A stretch of 7,527 bases of DNA from Deltaproteobacteria bacterium (GTDB lineage: Bacteria; Desulfobacterota; Desulfobacteria; Desulfobacterales; ETH-SRB1): NCBI GenBank assembly GCA_003647525.1, contig QMMZ01000079.1:1-7527 (forward strand), given 5' to 3'. The translations under genes were made by a program, and so were the position numbers. Positions 4,631 to 7,527 of this stretch are shown here, piece by piece. The notes beneath the pieces were generated by a model. It saw only the letters and a list, made by a program, of their open reading frames with translations, had not been told where the DNA came from and searched no databases. Position 1 is the first letter of the stretch. Each line of letters starts with the position of its first letter.

Positions 4631-7292
4631 AACAATTGCTTACTACATACCTGTACCATTTACTTCATTGGCACTAATCCGGCTAATTAAGTGTCTGTTT
4701 ATTTCACTGTTTATTTTTTCTATAAATACAACCTTTGGTCAGGAATATGATGCTTCCAAGAAAATTACCATTCAGGCTGACAATCAATCAATAGATGATG
4801 TACTCTCGGAAATTACCAAACAAAGTGGATTGAATTTTTCATTCAACAGTAAAGTATTTGATGCCAATGAAAAAATCTCTTTCCATGTTTCGGATAAAAC
4901 ATTGAAGGAAATTTTGGAAACCCTCTCCAAACAACTGAATCTCGATTATAAAATAATAGAAGACCAGATCATTCTTAAAAAACCGAAAAAGAAAAAATCG
5001 AATACAAAAAATTATACTTTAAGTGGAACAATTATTGACAAGGAATCTGGAGAAAGTCTTCCAGGAGCAACCATCCAAATAGCAGGGACCAATACAGGAA
5101 CCATCAGCAATGCTTTCGGTTTTTATTCTATCACACTTCCAGAAGGGATTTACAATATTGAAATTTCCTATATTGGTTACCTGAAAGAAAGCAGGATCAT
5201 TGAGCTGAAGAAAAATCAAAAGCTGAACCAAATATTAAATTTCAATACGTTGGTGCTGGGTGAAATTACAATCCAGTCGAATGAGCAACTGGAAAATCTG
5301 GAAAAAAGCCAGATGAGCAAAATTATTGTCAATCCAAAAACACTGGCCACATTACCTGAGTTTGCCGGCGAAGTGGGATTGATCAAGAGTTTACAAACCT
5401 TACCAGGTATAAAAACACACAGTGATGGTTCAGCATTCTTTTTTGTTCGTGGTGGAAACAAAGATCAAAACCTGATTCTGATTGACGATGCCCCGATTTA
5501 TAACCCAGCCCATTTATTTGGATATTATTCTGTAATTATTCCCGATGTAGCCAAAGAGATCAGCATATACAAAGCAGACATGCCCATCGAAAAAGGTGAT
5601 AGGTTGTCTTCAGTTATTGATGTCCGAACCAAAGACGGTAACATGAATAAATTTGAATTAAATGGAGTATTGAATCCTTTGATGTACCGTTTTTCAATTG
5701 AAGGGCCTATTAAAAAGGAAAAAGCATCATTTTATACATCATTCCGACATTCAAACTTTAAATGGATTTATGCACAGGTAGCTCCGAACAGTAATCTGTA
5801 TATGCTTGATTTTAATGCCAAACTGAATGTTCAGATCAATAAAAACAACCGTATCTATTATTCCATTTTTTACGGTAAAGATAATTTTACTACAGAAGAA
5901 AATACAGACAGAGGAGGGATCAAATGGTCGAATTTTGCAACGACATTGAGATGGAACCATATTTTTGGCCGAAGGTTATTTTCAAATGCAACCATTTATG
6001 GCAGTCAATACAATTATGCCCTGATAACCGGCCTAACAGAGTGGGTTTCCGAAATTGGGAATTTAAATATCAATTACGATCTCACCTATTATTTGCAACC
6101 CCAAACAACTTTTAAATTTGGGATTAACCAGAGTTATCACTGGTTTAATCCCGGCAATTTGACCCAGGTGGAGGATTATTCATTTTTCCCGGTTGTACAA
6201 AAGTCGCAAGCACGTAAAACCGTTTTTTATGCCAATGGAGAGCATGATTTGTCAGATAAATGGTCGGTTAAATTAGGCTTTCGATTGCCCATCTGGTCAA
6301 ATACCGGACCAACCATTGTGTATCAGTTTGACAGTAGCTACCAGGTTACAGATACGATTGTGATCCAGGATAAGGAAAGGTATAAATCCTTTGTAAACTT
6401 TGATCCGCGAATCAGTTTAAAATTTAAAATTGACAGTACCTCATCCCTTAAATTCAGTTATGGCATTTACCACCAATATGTACATATGCTGTCAAATACA
6501 ATCAGTCCTTTTTCATCTTTTGAAGTCTGGCTTCCCAGTGGAACAAATATCAAACCTCAGCGAGCTGACCAGATAGCTCTGGGGTATGTAAAATATTTCA
6601 AAAAGGCTCACCTGGAATTAAATGCAGAAGTATATTATAAATATTTAAGAAATCAGATCGATTATGCACCACATGCCAATTTGCTTCTAAATCCATTAAT
6701 TGAAGGTGAATTGAGATTTGGTGAGGGAAAATCGTACGGTTTTGAATTGTTATTACGAAGAACTAAAGGTCGGTTAAGTGGCTGGATAAGTTACACTTAC
6801 TCCCGAACTTTACAAACCATTGAGGGATTGAACAACAACCAGGAGTTTCCTGCATTTTACGACCGCCCACATGATTTTGCCATATATCTGTCTTACAATC
6901 TTTCGAAACGGGTAAATATTTCAGCCAACTGGATTTATTATACTGGCTCGGCAATTACAACACCCGTAAGTTTTTATAATTACAATGGGTATACAGTTCC
7001 TTTGTATGGAGATAAAAATAATGATCGATTGCCAGATTATCACAGACTTGACCTGGCATTGAGCTGGCGACTGAATAAAAGCATCGACCGTAAATATCAG
7101 CATAACCTAACATTTGCTATTTATAATTTCTATAACCAGCATAATCCGGTATCGGTAAATTTTAATAAAATAGAAACCAGGGATGGTAAATTTGTAGTTC
7201 CGTCAAACTTGTTTGGTACAAGCGAATTGTTGAACACACAAAAATATTTGCTTGGAATTATGCCATCCATCACTTACAAATTCAGGATTTAA
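4617..7292 (+). CDS. TonB-dependent outer-membrane transporter with STN signalling domain (FecA-like, non-SusC)
   Basis: Outer-membrane active transporter and probable signal transducer of 891 residues from ATG 4617; GTG 4611 would add two. It has a long leader with a late basic patch (IRLIK) and a hydrophobic core, likely cleaved near TTFG|QEYD (about 41). The order of domains is: STN (about 49-121; ITIQADNQSIDDVLSEI to IIEDQIILK), a Lys-rich linker KKPKKKK, a carboxypeptidase-regulatory-like domain (about 133-215; SGTIIDKESGESLPGA, SNAFGFYSI, IEISYIGY), the plug (about 238-342; LPGIKT, FFVRGGNKDQNLILIDDAPI, GDRLSSVIDVRTKDG) and the beta-barrel to the C-terminus (ITYKFRI). The STN domain is the part that signals to FecR proteins and is adjacent to one here. 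It lacks the typical SusC plug ending, and no SusD gene follows. The substrate is unknown: siderophore, metal complex, peptide or other. Confidence 0.93.
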   Translation: MDASKTIAYYIPVPFTSLALIRLIKCLFISLFIFSINTTFGQEYDASKKITIQADNQSIDDVLSEITKQSGLNFSFNSKVFDANEKISFHVSDKTLKEILETLSKQLNLDYKIIEDQIILKKPKKKKSNTKNYTLSGTIIDKESGESLPGATIQIAGTNTGTISNAFGFYSITLPEGIYNIEISYIGYLKESRIIELKKNQKLNQILNFNTLVLGEITIQSNEQLENLEKSQMSKIIVNPKTLATLPEFAGEVGLIKSLQTLPGIKTHSDGSAFFFVRGGNKDQNLILIDDAPIYNPAHLFGYYSVIIPDVAKEISIYKADMPIEKGDRLSSVIDVRTKDGNMNKFELNGVLNPLMYRFSIEGPIKKEKASFYTSFRHSNFKWIYAQVAPNSNLYMLDFNAKLNVQINKNNRIYYSIFYGKDNFTTEENTDRGGIKWSNFATTLRWNHIFGRRLFSNATIYGSQYNYALITGLTEWVSEIGNLNINYDLTYYLQPQTTFKFGINQSYHWFNPGNLTQVEDYSFFPVVQKSQARKTVFYANGEHDLSDKWSVKLGFRLPIWSNTGPTIVYQFDSSYQVTDTIVIQDKERYKSFVNFDPRISLKFKIDSTSSLKFSYGIYHQYVHMLSNTISPFSSFEVWLPSGTNIKPQRADQIALGYVKYFKKAHLELNAEVYYKYLRNQIDYAPHANLLLNPLIEGELRFGEGKSYGFELLLRRTKGRLSGWISYTYSRTLQTIEGLNNNQEFPAFYDRPHDFAIYLSYNLSKRVNISANWIYYTGSAITTPVSFYNYNGYTVPLYGDKNNDRLPDYHRLDLALSWRLNKSIDRKYQHNLTFAIYNFYNQHNPVSVNFNKIETRDGKFVVPSNLFGTSELLNTQKYLLGIMPSITYKFRI

Positions 7293-7293
7293 A

Positions 7294-7527
7294 ATGAAAT
7301 TCACTGAATATATAAACACTATCGGCATCAAGCGTCCACGCTTGATGCTAGGATTTACTTATTATCAGTTCATCAAGCGTTCACGCTTGATGCCGATTTA
7401 TATTTTACTTGTTTTTGCTCTCTTTACTGCATGCGAAGAAAAAATCCACTGGGACCTAAAAACCGAACAGATAAATACCATAGTGGTGGATGCCATTATG
7501 ACCAATGAGTTAAAATACCAGCACATC
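7294..7527 (+). CDS. DUF4249-family surface lipoprotein, N-terminal part, cut by the window edge
   Basis: Seventy-eight codons are visible. The lipoprotein leader ends in VFALFTAC, with the acylated Cys at residue 47 counted from ATG 7294. Acidic residues follow at once (CEEKIHWDL), resembling the lipoprotein export signal that sends Bacteroidota lipoproteins to the cell surface. The IHWDLK...INTIVVDAIMTNE stretch matches the start of DUF4249 proteins, which commonly sit directly downstream of TonB-dependent receptors and may be their surface partners, as SusD is for SusC (inference). ATG 7294 lies 1 bp after the receptor stop, favouring coupling, but it gives an unusually long leader. ATG 7345 and ATG 7390 are in-frame alternatives; 7345 gives a standard leader with KRSR before the hydrophobic core. 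All three starts lie upstream of, or inside, a palindromic element. Confidence 0.8.
   Translation, partial: MKFTEYINTIGIKRPRLMLGFTYYQFIKRSRLMPIYILLVFALFTACEEKIHWDLKTEQINTIVVDAIMTNELKYQHI
7321..7397. repeat. Paired palindromic (REP/BIME-like) element at the DUF4249 gene start
   Basis: Two near-identical palindromes lie 45 bp apart in phase. The first, 7325-7348, has 11-bp arms (GCATCAAGCGT / ACGCTTGATGC) around CC. The second, 7371-7392, has 10-bp arms around TC. Together they form a larger inverted repeat with perfect 15-bp ends, ATCGGCATCAAGCGT (7321-7335) and ACGCTTGATGCCGAT (7383-7397). The 23 bp between the palindromes are AT-rich. Each palindrome reads IKR(P/S)RLM in the lipoprotein frame with no stop. 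Neither hairpin is followed by a T-run, so simple terminator function is unlikely. It could be a paired REP-type repeat, a mobile miniature element or an mRNA-stabilising structure. Confidence 0.85.

Noticed and set aside
5924..6115. 63-codon plus-strand open frame within the receptor barrel
   Set aside because: Out-of-frame shadow of the TonB receptor, which is continuous through the region.
4617..7292. SusC-type receptor of a polysaccharide utilisation locus
   Set aside because: The plug lacks the usual SusC ending, no SusD follows and no carbohydrate enzyme is in the window; FecA-like with STN fits better.
7326..7392. CRISPR-like repeat-spacer-repeat (22-bp repeat, 23-bp spacer)
   Set aside because: Only two units, both fully palindromic, inside a coding frame, with no cas gene; a paired palindrome explains it better.
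7325..7400. Intrinsic terminator after the TonB receptor
   Set aside because: The hairpins are strong but neither is followed by an unbroken T-run, and the downstream gene starts 1 bp after the receptor stop, so full termination is unlikely.

Overview
The window looks like part of a Bacteroidota chromosome. The evidence is AT-rich DNA without clear Shine-Dalgarno sites, several matches to the Bacteroidota -7 promoter consensus TAnnTTTG, a FecI/FecR/TonB-receptor locus whose FecR carries a DUF4974-type C-terminus, and families that are largely confined to this phylum (DUF4920, DUF6787, DUF4249). The organism cannot be named from the sequence alone.

Layout. The left edge holds the 5' end of htpG (Hsp90 chaperone) on the minus strand. 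A 225-bp intergenic region with a 12-bp direct repeat separates it from a rightward pair: a small lipoprotein cytochrome c and a DUF4920 lipoprotein, 9 bp apart and closed by a strong hairpin terminator. That terminator reaches the stop codon of a convergent, membrane-anchored alpha/beta hydrolase. Divergent from the hydrolase is a small two-helix membrane protein resembling DUF6787.

From about 3020 to the right edge runs a four-gene rightward module: an ECF sigma factor (non-ATG start), a FecR-type anti-sigma factor, a TonB-dependent outer-membrane transporter with an N-terminal STN signalling domain, and the beginning of a DUF4249 lipoprotein. The gap between the sigma and anti-sigma genes is 39 bp. 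The anti-sigma and receptor genes overlap by 14 bp, and the receptor and DUF4249 genes are 1 bp apart. By analogy with FecI-FecR-FecA, ligand binding at the receptor would signal through STN to FecR across the periplasm and free the sigma factor to transcribe the locus. The ligand cannot be read from the sequence. No SusD-like gene lies between the receptor and the lipoprotein; the DUF4249 protein takes that place.

The most unusual feature is a 77-bp element at the start of the DUF4249 gene. It consists of two near-identical palindromes that together form a larger inverted repeat with perfect 15-bp arms. It stays open in the reading frame and appears to encode the basic part of the lipoprotein leader. 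It resembles a paired REP/BIME-type element or a small inserted repeat. No RNA genes, CRISPR arrays, complete insertion sequences or origins were seen, and no stretch over 300 bp lacks a gene.
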